A stretch of DNA of 64,000 nt from Sebastes aleutianus (Eukaryota; Chordata; Actinopteri; Perciformes; Sebastidae): NCBI GenBank assembly GCA_916700875.1, contig CAKAKS010000001.1, positions 9,797,741-9,861,740 on the forward strand, read 5' to 3'. The position numbers and the translations under genes were made by a program. Of this stretch, positions 1 to 12,100 are shown one piece after another (position 1 is the first letter of the stretch; every line of letters starts with the position of its first letter). Under the pieces are notes generated by a model, which ran no database searches, was not told the origin of the DNA, and saw only the letters and a program-made list of their open reading frames with translations.

Positions 1-2950
1 TGTTAAAGAAGCACAGCTCTTACTGTACAGTTAGTACTCGTACATGTTGCCCCAGTGGGCCGGTACAGACCGAATGCAGCAGTCAGTTTTGTTCTCCACC
101 CATTAATTACACCAAAACACGGATATTCTTGTCTCATGCATTTATCCGTTGCATTTGTCTGCAGCCAGTGTTTCACAGCAGAACCTGAACTGAATTCAAT
201 TTAGATTCACTTGTTACTTCTGGGATGCTGTCTGACTCTATTTGTTACTCTGAAAATGAGGCAGCAGGAAGTCTGCAGTGTGATAGAACAAGCTGGGATG
301 GAAACAGCACATCTCATTTGAATGTATGTGTTTTATTGTGGTGTTGGCATAATATAAATGCTGAAGAAAGGAAAACTAATCTCATTGAAGAAAGGAAAAC
401 TAATCTCAAGCGGTGTTGTATTATAATATATCTGGAATTCATCTGATCACAAAAACAGTTCTAAGCAAACCACTGTTTGTTCATTCAATGTAACATACAA
501 AACACAACATGTTGGACATCTCAGTTCAGAAAGGACCTCTTCCTCCTTGAGGATTCCCCTACATATAACCCTGAGTAGAGTCTAAAAATACAAAGAATAA
601 GCTCTCCTGCTGAACAGCTTTCTGGCTCGATGCCTCCGTCATAATCTCCGTTAGTGTTGCACTTACTGAACATCTGCTGACGGGGAAGGCTCAGCTTCCA
701 TTATGGAAATCTGCTTATTTACTCATCCAGGGGTCAAATCTATACTGCCAAACTTCATCAATACAGTATTGTACTGGAGCCCAGTACTGGGAGGTGATGA
801 ATTGTCTGCAAGCCTGAATCTCTGTGCATTATGTCTACTGTTACCTATTGAATTTACAAAGTATGCATACTGAATATGTGCAGTTTGGATAGTCAGCCCT
901 GTTTTGTGTTTATGACAGATGTTGCAAATCTGTCTTACATTAAAGTGCTTCAGTTGTACCATGTATAATATGGCTTCATACAGGCTTTGTTTACAGGTCA
1001 GACAGAGGAAAGCACCATGCAGAAGAAGAATACCCTGATCAATAACTAAAGGGAGAAGTCAGCAGCGAGGAAGATGCCAATACCTGAACATGTCAATGTT
1101 GTGTGAAACTGCGTTTTTACTGCTGCTGTAATGAGGGAGCTGATCCATAAAATAAATGACTTTTCTTCTCAAGCAGGCAGCGTTTATTCTTTTACAAATT
1201 ATTTGTATTTCTTTATTCGCACATTTTTAAATAAAAAAAAAGAATCACAACATTATTCTAAAATCTCCGTGAGCTGCGACCCAAGCTGCTAGCAGTGTTT
1301 GTTCCAATATTTGGGACAACATCCAGTTGAATCCTCACTCGGCTTTAACAATCTATACATACAGTAACATTAAAGCACAAAGACTCACAATTCTATCAGT
1401 GTAAAGCATTTTAAAATCACAGAATCACTGCAACATCAGCTGCTTATTGTGTAACAGTAGTGAGAACAAAGCAGAACAGTACAATTAAACAAAGAATAGG
1501 AAAAATAGGTTGGTGAGTCAATATATTTATCACTTTTATTCATGTTAAATGTAGTAAACGTCAAAGAGTTCCCTTTTAGAAGAGCCCAGGGTCAGGACTA
1601 TAATAAAAAAGTTCAAGTACAGCAACCATTTTATTCTGGGTATGGGATGCTTCTTAAGAAAAAAGCCCTCATCTATAATGAATATGATGGATGTCCTGGT
1701 AAGGAAAAGTGATTTATTGTGTAACTCCCCTCTAGGAGAACACATCAGATCCCATAAACAATATTTCTACAGTACTATTTTCAAATAAAAATCATACATC
1801 CCTACTTGCTGTTTAGTATCTTCTTTTTTTATTTATTTACCCACAACACTGTGTAATGTTACCATTCATCAACATGACTTCAAATCCAACATCGAATTCA
1901 CTTCGCACACATACAGTTTAAAATATTCAAATCAGTCCTGCGGCCTTTTGTTTTATCTTCATCCTTCATGATTTACATTAAAGTTTCATTCACTTTGACG
2001 GCACAGATGACGTCTGCTTCTTCCTTTTCCAAGTAATTTATCTTGTAAATGATCTGAAGACAGTTACGTCCATGAAGCTTCTCTGAGTTCAGTTAAGAAA
2101 CTGCCGGGAATGAAAACATGCTATTTTCTCATAAGTACAAAGTGAAAAAGATGTTTAGCAGCAACACTTGTGTGAGTCTCCCTCTGTCAAAAGCCTTATT
2201 TTCATTTTGAATAAGAATGTGACAACACATATAACTCCTCCGAGCCACAGTAGTGGTAGAACTGTGCTCTGCATGCCAGGTATAATACCACAATAGATTG
2301 GTTCAATCCAGCCAGACATATTTCTGGAACGGCACACGGTTGTCCGTCACGCACATGGCTCGCAGCCAGCCACTGAACATTTTTGTAGACAACACAAAAG
2401 GATCCTTGTGCTCCGTTTGCGAGCCTCTTGATTGTAACACCAGAACTATGCCCTGTGACATAAATCATTAATCTCGATGCATGTGGTGCTGATTAATTTG
2501 TGTACGCGAATGGAATGCCTTGTCAGTCAAAATTATACTACAGGGGATCAACGGGAAAAGGCCGCCCAAGTTGTTTGACATGAAGTGATGAATGAACGAG
2601 ATACGGATCGAAAAAATTTGTGGGAAAAATCGGCTTTAGTTGCGTTCTTCTGCAATGGATTTTATTTTCACTGAGAGAACAAAAAGATCGGCTTCCTGCT
2701 CGGTTCCTTTAATGTATTTCAACTCAAAATGAAAAATGACACAAACAGTTCTGACGTTTGGGAAAAGTATGTAGAAAAGTTAGAACCACAACCAAATCCA
2801 GGCGCATGTTGTGGTTCACATTAATGAAGGCCAAATATGTTGAAAGATTTATAACAGACAACATATTACAAGTCATTTCTATCAACAGCAAGATAATCAG
2901 TTCTGTTTGTGACCAATTTATAATGTCTGACTCAGATTTCATCACACCAT
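1..2950. other. Upstream flank without a supported gene
   Basis: AT-rich sequence with no recognisable coding exon of a known family. A 24-base direct duplication (GAAGAAAGGAAAACTAATCT core) sits at about 361-408. A weak terminal-exon candidate at 997-1049 is discussed under findings. PDGFC lies upstream of GLRB in human, but I see no trace of it here. Confidence 0.5.
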
Positions 2951-2954
2951 AGTC

Positions 2955-3330
2955 TGCATTTTTATGCCTCTACGCCAGAGACAACTGTCTGTCCGTACGT
3001 ACAACGTCATATTCTCGTAATTGTGATACCTCAGGAATGCCTGGAGGGAATTTCTTCAACTTTTGCACAAGCGTCCATTTGGATTCAAGGATGAATTGAT
3101 TAGATTTTGGTGCTCAAAGGTCAAGGTTACTGTGACCTCACGTCCATCCCATTCTTGTGAACGTGATATCTCAGGAACGCCTTGTGGAAATTTCTTCAAA
3201 TTTGGCAGAAAGATCTTGGACTGAAGGATGAACTGATTAGAATGTGTTGGTTAAAGGTCACTGTGACCTCACAAAACACGTTTTTGGCCATAACTCAAGA
3301 ATTTCACACAAAAGTCTGATATGATAAAAT
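2955..3330. repeat. Dispersed repeat with two internal degenerate units
   Basis: Two diverged units of about 125-150 bases share phrases such as TCAGGAAYGCCT, AATTTCTTCAA, GGATGAAYTGATTAGA and GGTCACTGTGACCTCAC. The second is followed by TTGGCCATAACTCAAGAATT. I recognise this as a widespread fish repeat; I cannot name the family with certainty. Confidence 0.6.
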
Positions 3331-3417
3331 GAAGTGTGAGTGATGACATTTCGGACAGACATGGATGAAGGTGGTGATTCTAGTTTTATGAGCCATTTGG
3401 ACATCCAAAGTTAAACT

Positions 3418-3745
3418 AAGTAAGGGATAATGTACAGCGAGCCGGTCATTGCTGTGAAATAAACCCTGACAGGGCGATGCGGCACCCTGACGCATTGTTT
3501 ATTTCTCAACAATTACCCACTAGCTTTACATTATCCTCCTTATTACACAGCTACTTACTGAAGAAATCAATAATTTTACACGAAAATGGTCCACCAGAGT
3601 CCGACATCAGAACTGCGTCCATAGCATCGGTCTGTTATACATAGCAACGGTCTGCTATAAAGAAATAACAGACTGTAGAATGCCGTGATTGACCAATCAG
3701 AATTGAGTATCCAACAAAGCCGTGTAATAAATACTAATAACCGTC
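3418..3745. repeat. Dispersed teleost repeat
   Basis: It contains GGATAATGTACAGCGAGCCG, AAATAAACCCTGACAGGGCG and, near the end, GATTGACCAATCAGAATTGA followed by GCCGTGTAATAA. I recognise these phrases from many fish loci. No coding potential; probably a non-autonomous DNA element. Confidence 0.5.
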
Positions 3746-4447
3746 TACCATGTTGACACAATCTCTACTTTGAAAATCAAATTCCTTTAGGTGAGGTAGC
3801 AGGCAGGTTTCTATTTTAAAGATTTAATCGTATGTGGCTGCTCTCAGAGAGGAAACTCCATCATATTAGCAGGTGTCGACATTACATCAAGCTTATCTAA
3901 TACACATACGTACAACCTTCTGACAGGAATGAACAGTATTCTACTGTCTTTGCTAGTTGAGCCTCTCAGCCTCCAATTTCTAGTTCAGAAAGACATCTTG
4001 AGATTTTATTCTCCACCACAGAAAGCTCAGCTCCCTACAGAGTACTTCGTACTTAAGAGAAACATCAATCATGTGTTGCATAAAAGTCCTTTACACGCTT
4101 CATAAAACTCCTTTAACTCATAGGCTTTATATAATCAATGATGAGACCATATTATGTTATAATGTTTGAGGAGCTCGTAACTGGTTGGTCCTTTGCCAAA
4201 TATTTTTCAAGATTCTAATATGGATTATATATATATCAGTCACTCTGTCAGTTATCTGTTCTTCAATTCATTCACAAGCCGGATGTAAACAAAAGGGTCA
4301 CCCAAAGAAAAACACATCACACATTAACCTGCTATGACTCCAGACAGACTCACACTATAGCCAACAGCTAAAAGTGAGTTATTGACCTTGGAAGCAGCAG
4401 TTGAGAAAACAATCTATGCGCCACTCACAAGTTCCATTTAGTAGCTG

Positions 4448-4564
4448 TTACAGGAGCTTTCAATCATGTCACATTATCCTCATCAGCAGATGTAGTTTGT
4501 CACTTAAAGGACTTTGTTCTTCATCTGCTGATGAAGATCATAATGTGTTCGAAAGCTACTGTAA
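4448..4564. repeat. Imperfect inverted repeat (hairpin element)
   Basis: The left arm at 4448-4492 (ending CATCAGCAGATG) is matched by the reverse complement of the right arm at 4522-4564 (starting CATCTGCTGATGAAGATCA). The spacer is 29 bases. Both arms contain the AGCTTTC and ACATTAT / ATAATGT blocks. It resembles a foldback-type miniature element. Confidence 0.7.
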
Positions 4565-4746
4565 ATTCAATTAAATTCAAATGTATTTGTACAAATGCTT
4601 AATAATGTTATAATTTAATTTGATTTAATTGTATAGCACCATATCATACAAAAGCAGTTCAGATGTCTTTACATAAAAAAAGCAAAAACAAAAGTGCAAA
4701 TAAACAGAGAGGGTTAATTGATCTTGTGGTGAGACAGTTTTCTCAA

Positions 4747-4748
<2 letters not shown>

Positions 4749-4788
<40 letters not shown>

Positions 4789-4882
4789 TTATATATATTT
4801 ATAAATATTTATATATATTTATATATATTATATTTTGTATATATATTATATTATATTTATATATATATATATTTTTTTTTTT
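4749..4882. repeat. TA-rich microsatellite
   Basis: A (TA)n run at about 4750-4778, then interrupted ATATATTT units up to a T10 run. The Ile/Tyr-rich open frame over it has no coding meaning. Confidence 0.9.
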
Positions 4883-5335
4883 AAGTGTAATATTTGTAAA
4901 CACATCAGTAAAATAGGTCTGTAATGTCAGTTATGATCATATATACAAATACACCTTATGGTAAAAATAATAATAATAAAATATATAGATAAAAATACAG
5001 ATTGGCCCTTTATTTTTTTTCTGTAATTTCCTCATTCACTGTCACATTTAGATAATCTAATGGCCATTAGATTGCAAATGAGTCTATGATATAAAGCTAT
5101 AGTCTGGTCTTTGAATACCACAGGATTCATAATAATAAATATCAGCCTATATATCGCCTGCATGGGCCTGAACTATATTGCATCCATAATTTGCAGTCGG
5201 TCTCTTCTTTATGGTTCATCCATCCATCCATCCCTCTCTGTTCAACGTCCATCTGCTGCTAAATATACCACACAGCCATAAATAGTGATGCGTTTGCACC
5301 CATCACGTAAATGGGAGCATTTTCCTGTCGTCACG

Positions 5336-5803
5336 TCAGCGTTTAGCAGCGAGGATGCTCTGTGTGGATGGATGCTGTGGATGCTGGGAGGCGGCTGTCC
5401 GTGGTGCTGATGATGGGAGGACTGATGATGCTCTCCGGCTCCGTGCAGCCGCTACTGCGCATGTTGCATGACAGGTACCACGCAAAAAAAAAAACGCCTC
5501 CATCTTGGAGCTTCCAGAGCTGAGGCGAAAAAAAGGGCAGCAGCCATATACACACACACACACTGCTTTCCAAAATAACAACAAACCGGGCGCGGTAATA
5601 AAAAAAAAAAAATTGGCAATCTGCCGAGATGTAACTTTCCCAACAAATCAATTGAACAAAAGAAGCTTCAGCAGGAGGATGAGGATGAGGATGGAGAAGA
5701 AAGACAGCGAGCGGTCTGGGAGGATCTGGTAACTGACTGTTTTCACTGACAGCTTCACTGGCTCCAGCTTTTCTTCTGCAGGAATTGACAGGTGACACAA
5801 ACG
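5336..5803 (+). promoter_or_regulatory. glrb: Probable glrb promoter and non-coding first exon
   Basis: A CpG-richer island in AT-rich flank, about 3.3 kb before the first coding exon. It contains an RE1-like silencer and ends in a good donor, ACG|GTAAGA, with the intron starting at 5804. The first coding exon has its own acceptor (ending CCACAG at 9048) and only 17 leader bases before the ATG, so an upstream non-coding exon is required. This segment is the best candidate. An alternative donor, CTG|GTAACT, lies near 5728. A short upstream ORF (17 codons, 5679-5732) lies in the proposed leader. The transcription start is not determinable by eye. Confidence 0.5.
5391..5411 (-). promoter_or_regulatory. 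RE1/NRSE (REST-binding) element in the glrb promoter
   Basis: The + strand contains GCTGTCCGTGGTGCTGA at 5394-5410. This is the reverse complement of the central 17 bases of the canonical RE1, TCAGCACCACGGACAGC, with no mismatch. The outer bases differ. RE1 is the binding site of REST/NRSF, which silences neuronal genes in non-neuronal cells. Its position in the putative first exon of a neuronal receptor gene fits that role. Confidence 0.8.
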
Positions 5804-5939
5804 GTAAGAGGTGGCATGATTTGTGATGATTCGTGTTATTTATGTTTTGCAACGTGCGCTCCTGTGATGCGTAATTGCGCTCATCATATGTATTTGGAAT
5901 CCCCATCCTGCATCCATCCCCCATGTCATGGTGGTCGCT

Positions 5940-6762
5940 GTGTGCTGTGTTGTTCTTCTCTGCTCCTCTGATGCTCTCAGGCTGTGGTCAGGTGTCAGCC
6001 TCTCCTACTTACTTTGCTCTTGTTATGAAGAGACCCGAAGCGACGAGCAGCCACAGGTTGTGAGAGCTCCAGTATATATATAGTGGCAGTATTGCATTGG
6101 TTGCATATCAGTATTTTCATATAGCACAGGCCTGTCCTCCTGGGTTGGAGCAGTTTGCAGTTAAAGAACACCACATAGCCTATTGAAATGTTTCATTTTA
6201 TTAGACAGAATAGTGAATATGAAATATGATTTACACCAAATCACATTAACATTAAAATCACCCATTTACCTAAATATTATCATCCTTTTATGTGAATTAT
6301 TTGTCATAGAATTACATGATTATGGTCCAGAATGGTGTGCTGTGTTGTTCTTCTCTGCTCCTCTGATGCTCTCAGGCTGTGGTCAGGTGTCAGCCTCTCC
6401 TACTTACTTTGCTCTTGTTATAAAGAGACCCAAAGCGACAAGCAGCCACAGGTTGTGAGAGCAAGCAGCGTATATATATATATATATATATATATATACT
6501 GGCTGTTTTTGCAGTGGTTGCATATCAGTATTTTCATAGCACAGGCCTGTCCTCCTGGGTTGAAGCAGTTTGCAGTTAAAGAACACCACATAGCCCATCC
6601 AAGTGTTTCATTTTATCAAACAAAATAGTGAATGTGAAATGTGATTTACACCAAATCACATAGTGTTATTGTATTAACATTGAAATCACCCATTCGCTTA
6701 AATATTATCATCCTTTTATCTGAATTATTTGTCACAGTATGACATGATTAATGGTCCAGAAT
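5940..6762. repeat. Tandem segmental duplication in glrb intron 1
   Basis: The unit at 5940-6334 (395 bases) is repeated at 6335-6762. It shares GTGCTGTGTTGTTCTTCTCT, the CAGCCACAGGTTGTGAGAGC segment, GGTTGCATATCAGTATTTTC and TATGGTCCAGAAT-like ends. The copies differ by point changes, an expanded TA run at 6472-6499 in the second, and a small insertion. Confidence 0.92.
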
Positions 6763-9048
6763 GTCCAAAAAATACACAGCCAGTGGACATTATGTGAGCA
6801 GAGCAGAATTGCTTATTGACCTTGTAAGACCATGTAAGCCTGCTTGAGTCACTGTCAGCCACTTTATGACAAAGCCTCAGCACTTTCAACATTGCCAGTA
6901 GTAAAACACACCAAGGGTAATGTTCTTCTTCAGCGGCGGCACAGTTGACTCAGTGCCAAAGGTCAATTTATGGACTCTATAGTCTCTGCTGAACCCACAC
7001 TTCTCTGCACAGGAATCAGTGTAGCATGACAGAAAAACAACCTAAGATAACTCCTGGATTAAGGCTAATGTTTGGGTAATAAAACATAGTATATTGGAGA
7101 AGAGTTGTGCAACTTGTTTAATTGTAATAAACTTATCTTTTGATATTTTTTAATGAAAACATGTAGGTAATCAGTTATGTAATATATATATATATATTTT
7201 ATTATATAATTTCATAAAGCCCATAATACAGTGATACATCTTAGGGGTCACGAGTTGATCCACAAGATAAGGACGAAGAAGAAACAAAGGTGCCGCTGCA
7301 CAAAATTATGTTTATTTTCATAACTTTTTTTTTTTTTCTTCCTTGTGACATACTGAGTTTTACCTCATCATGACTCTAAAAACTATTAAAATCTAAGGAT
7401 GCAATGTTGTCCCTCAAGTTGCATCACAAGACAAATCTTAAGGGTAGTGAAATAATTTGTTGTGACAGTTCACAAAAGCAGAAGACAAAACATTTCTGAT
7501 GCCTTTAAATAGTTTTTTCTCATGAATTACTGAAGAGTTGTACCTCTTTAGGACTCTATAAAATGTTTTAAAAGTAAAAAAAAAAAAGAAATTGGATAAA
7601 GGAACGATACTCTGCTTAATCTGCTCACATCTTAAAGATACGTAATTTGGGACACTGCTTGGGTATTAACGGGTTACAAGCCAATCAAGTTTGGAAACAT
7701 TGCCACAGTGTGCTGTATGCCAGTGGTCATATTTAGATGGGAGTTGTCACATAGAGAAATGCTAGTAGTGAGGTGGGACATAGGAATTGTAGGTTACATA
7801 AGAAGTGGTTTCTAAGAAATGTGCTTGGCTGCCAAGTTAAACACTCCCCGTCACTCCAGCTGCTGCTATCTGATCTGTTTGGGTCAGTGCTGACGTATGT
7901 TGTCCACTTTCTCCTCCACAATGTGAACACCGACCGACCTCGCGTTCTGCAGGAATATTCCACATCGATAAAACAGTGTTAGCTTAGGTGAGGCGAGGTG
8001 TGTGCATTGATACAAAAGGCTCTGAACAGAGCGGTGGGAACGATTTCCGCTGGAGGAGATGATGATCAATGTGCAGGCGAAGGGACGGTCAGAGAGTTAC
8101 TGGGCCAAGGCAGTGAGAAAGTGAGGGAGAGTGTCTCTGTCTAGACAATAAACTGCTTCAGTTAATATACAGTCTTGCTGGCAGGGTGGAGGGGGTGGGA
8201 GGGGGATAAGACTGTTGGCTTAGCTGTTGGTCTCAGTGTCCCTATGCAATGAAAGGGCAACGGTTTCCTCGAAGGGGAATGCATCACACAGGTACTATGA
8301 GTGCTACCTGATTAATGGCCCCTATCAAGAAATGCAAAAGCGTGCATATATAGTTCTGTTTCTGTTAGACCTTCTCTAACAAAGAGATTTATAGCAAACA
8401 CACAGCACCATATTATCTCCTACATTCTAGTATTTGTTGTGTGAGAAAGGATTGAACTATAACACCACGGCTATCATAGATCAAACCAAACGTTATAGCT
8501 TATAAAGATCGTGATAAACAACCGTGGCGATGGAAAAGAGAATCATGCAGAAAACAGCATTATAAAGCCTTTTTCTCTGCAGGTTTGTAGACTGAAGTAG
8601 AGGATATTTCAGGGTCACATTCACCTGACGAGACCCGAAAGGCCATCGGTATTCAGGTGCATTACTCCGCTGATTGGATTTATGTTTGAACTTGCACTAC
8701 TTGATTAAACCATGTCAGATTGAGTAATTTACATTTCAGACATTAACTGTAATGTGACATGCATCCTGAGCAAATGGGAACGCATCATGTCAGGAAGGCC
8801 GAGAGAAAAGTCACAGCGTTCAGAAAACAGATAAAGCACTCGGAAGCTTTATGCTCCCATCGAGGGCAAAGCTTAAGCAGCCACTGTCTTCTCTTCTGTC
8901 ACATGTACAAAATGAATGCTGAGATTGTGATGAGAATACAGTGTTCAGTGCGGGTTATTAAATTGCACACCATTAAGCCCCGAGTAATTTAAATGCTGTG
9001 CCGCCCTTCTCTTTATTTAAACTGCTTGTTGTTTTTTTTCCTCCACAG
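6763..9048. other. glrb intron 1, remainder
   Basis: No coding exon seen. It holds a (TA)n run near 7183-7198, poly-T (7326-7339) and poly-A (7577-7588) tracts, and otherwise unique-looking sequence. The intron runs from 5804, if the proposed leader exon is right, to 9048. Confidence 0.5.
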
Positions 9049-9187
9049 ACTCATCTCACACCAGAATGGGCATTAAGAAGCTCGCCATCTTTCTCCTGAT
9101 GCTCTCTCTGTGTCTAGAGGGAGCGTCTGCCAAAGAAAAAGGAACAAAGAAGGGAAGGAAAAAAGGGAAGCAGGTTTACTGTCCATC
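9049..9187 (+). CDS. glrb: glrb exon 2 (first coding exon); coding from 9066
   Basis: The acceptor is a T-rich tract ending in CCACAG at 9048; the donor is GTAAGT at 9188. The start ATG at 9066 sits in CCAGAATGG. It encodes residues 1-40 plus two bases: a hydrophobic signal peptide (LAIFLLMLSLCLEGASA), then a basic stretch (KEKGTKKGRKKGKQ) like the Lys-rich N-terminus of mammalian GLRB. It ends in ...YCPS, as in human ...YLCPS. Confidence 0.95.
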
Positions 9188-12100
9188 GTAAGTATGGGAT
9201 AAACAACACCATGGGCTGTCATACTGTACAGTGGAAATGACAACGTAACGTCCTTCATGTAGCGACAACTGACATGAAACTGTTTGTCATTGGCTGGGTA
9301 GTTACCCCAGTGATTCATAAACTGACCTATATGTGTGGGGGAGTTCCCCTTTAATGACCTTTTGAAGTGCCCATATCGGTAGTTAAGCATACACTGAGAC
9401 GGCGATCCCGGCCAACATTACTGTCTTTAAGAGACTGTAGTGGACTCAGTTTTAAAGCTAGATATAATATCACATGAAACTAGAATCCATTGGTTTCATC
9501 CAGGTCATGTTAGCTTGTCGGGGAGGAGGATATATAACGCTCCAAAGTTAGACTACATTTTTTGCGAGTGAAACTGGCATGGCCATTTTTTGCTCCAAAC
9601 TTACGCTAAAAACGTACGCTTTTCAAAGGGGTCCCTTGACCTCTGACCGCAAGATATGCGAATGAAAATGGGTTCTATGGGTACCCATGAGTCTCCCCTT
9701 TACAGACATGCCCACTTTATGATAATCACATGCAGTTTGGAGCAAAAACCATGCAGTTCTTTTTTTTTTCAGGCGGTATAAATGTTATTTTTCGCTTATT
9801 CTAAAAATGGTGTGTGTGAATATCGCTGCATACTGGGGTCCCTAAACAGTCTTTGAATTACATAAATTGGGTATGACTGTAAAGCTGTGGATCCAATGAG
9901 CCCAATCGTATCCATGTGTGATGATGTTAGTCCCCAAAGTAGCCATTTCATTGTAGTGAGACCATTTTTTTAAAATTAACATCACTGTATAAAATGACCT
10001 GTGGTGACCTCTAGGATAATCACAGCCTCATGAAACTTCACATCGACAAACCAGAGACATAGAGCATTCAGAGGATTAATGGCTTTCCTTGGTAGATTGA
10101 TAATAAGGGGGTTTCTGAGCATTTTTCCAGAACAGAAGTGCTCACCATCCAGTCACCAAAAAATGCAATTGTTGCAAAAATCTTCAAATGTCAAAAGTTT
10201 TTTAAACCAAATCACAGCATGGCTTTTTCTATGGTGTTCCTGAAGGTCTTGGTGTCTTAATGTGGTATTTTGGAGGGATTTTTTATCAATTCTCAAGTGT
10301 AAAAAATGGTTAAATTTAGCACCAAATCTGTTTAACAAATGGTATCGACCCCAAAATTGCTGCAACAATTTATGAGACAAAATAAAGCACGGGGATGGCA
10401 ATCATATACTTCCATTAGAATGTTCTAAGCTCTTAAACACTAAAATTTCAACATTTGAATAGGTGGCTAATCAAAACACAATGTTTATTATAGATATATG
10501 ACTAGAAAAACATGACACAGAGAGCTGCATCTCAATTACGATTCCCTACCCGCCTCCAACAAAAGACACAAATGGCTCTATGTGGGTCTCTTAGGGTTAA
10601 AGCATAACTTTGTCTATTTTACACCTGATTGATTTTACTTTCCAGTCTTTATCCGCCAGTTATGTTTGTCCAGATCTCATCAGCTGCTTCACTGCAGAGC
10701 TATCCAAGTATGATATGAAACTGTAACACAGTCAATAGGAGCAACGGCCATCGCATAAATCCACCAAAAGCATGTGGTGTTACAATTACTCAATACTTAC
10801 AATGTGATATGTTTAAAAAAAGTCACAGCTTTTTGTCCAACACTGATGCTATCTTGGCCACTGCTTTAGCACTTCCTTATTTACTCTTGGCTGACCGTCT
10901 GGTAACATATGCAGCTGTTTAAAGAAGTGTTAAATAGATAAGGAAGTTGTAAGGTCATGGATTAACTGAAAAGGTGAATTCTGTCTCTAACAACAGAAAA
11001 TCAATATGCCCTAACATGCCTTCTGGACTGTCCGTTGTCTCTCTGCCGTGGAGAGCTGCACCCCTACTTCCTTAAATGGTAACAAATGGCTCGACAATGA
11101 ACGTTCTTGAAATGAGGGAGAAAGCGTTTGATGTAGTCCCAGTATTGGCAAGTGTAAGCTGTATGACATATTTCGAGTTTAGTGCTGCGGATGCCTTTGT
11201 GGATCAAGGGGAACCACTTGGTTCCAGTTTAGCTGTTGTGCTTGAGGTTGTCAGACGGGTCTGTTAAAAGAGAAGGAAAAAAGAGGTTTAGTGGATGGGA
11301 ATTATGTGTTTCACTTTGATCAGAGGAACCGCAGAACATACACACACTGCGCTGCATTCCTGCGGAGCACTTTAACTCATCCTCAGTGCATGATAAGGTT
11401 TACATAATGATATGTAAAGTGCTTTGAGAGGGGGGAATTCTTTGGCAGGAGAATCGTTGCCACCCACAAGGAGGCTTTCTTTTTCTCCTTTCCCTCCTGC
11501 CAGATCCTGTTCTCCCCTTTCCCTCGCTCTGTCCCGTTGTTTTTCCATCAGTCAACCTCAGACAACAAATTATGTTTGGCTGAACGTCTATGAAAGTCAC
11601 CACTTGTTATGCTGGTAATTTACAGCTGTTTTTCGCTATTTTGCAGGATGGTTCAAATGGAAACTTTCACTTTGGTTTCAATAAAATATGGAAATACACA
11701 GAAATAAATATACTGTTTATCTTAACTCATTTAGCTCTTTGCCACCCACATCACAGATTCATTGACTCAACTCTTCAAAGGATTTTCACAAGGCAACTAA
11801 AAATAAATCCAGAAAAATGGAGTCCCTTTTTTCAGTTGTTTACTTTGCAAATGAATTTATTCCAAGAAAATTACCATTTTCCTGCTAAAAGTGTTGTTTT
11901 TCATCAAGCGTTTGACCCCAGTATATTCAAATTTCTTCAGACAAACATGCCTCAGCTGTGCTGCGTTTAGTGCTAATTAGCAGAGGAATTTGATGACTTT
12001 AGACTCGTCTAGACTCAACTTGACAAAATCAAAAAAGACTTTCAACTGGACTTGGACTTCAACACTAATGACCCGTGACTTCACTTGGACTTTCTTTACT

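Larger units (their letters stand above)
3746..5335. other. Upstream flank: AT-rich, with hairpin and TA tract
   Basis: No gene seen. Apart from the hairpin at 4448-4564 and the TA-rich tract at 4749-4882, there is a short CATC tandem repeat at about 5219-5234. The remainder is unremarkable AT-rich DNA. Confidence 0.5.

Noticed and set aside
4663..4884. Ile/Tyr-rich open frame
   Set aside because: It is simply the translation of a TA microsatellite.
11590..11970. 126-codon open frame in glrb intron 2
   Set aside because: AT-rich with no family resemblance; it does not keep the glrb frame or fit the known exon structure.
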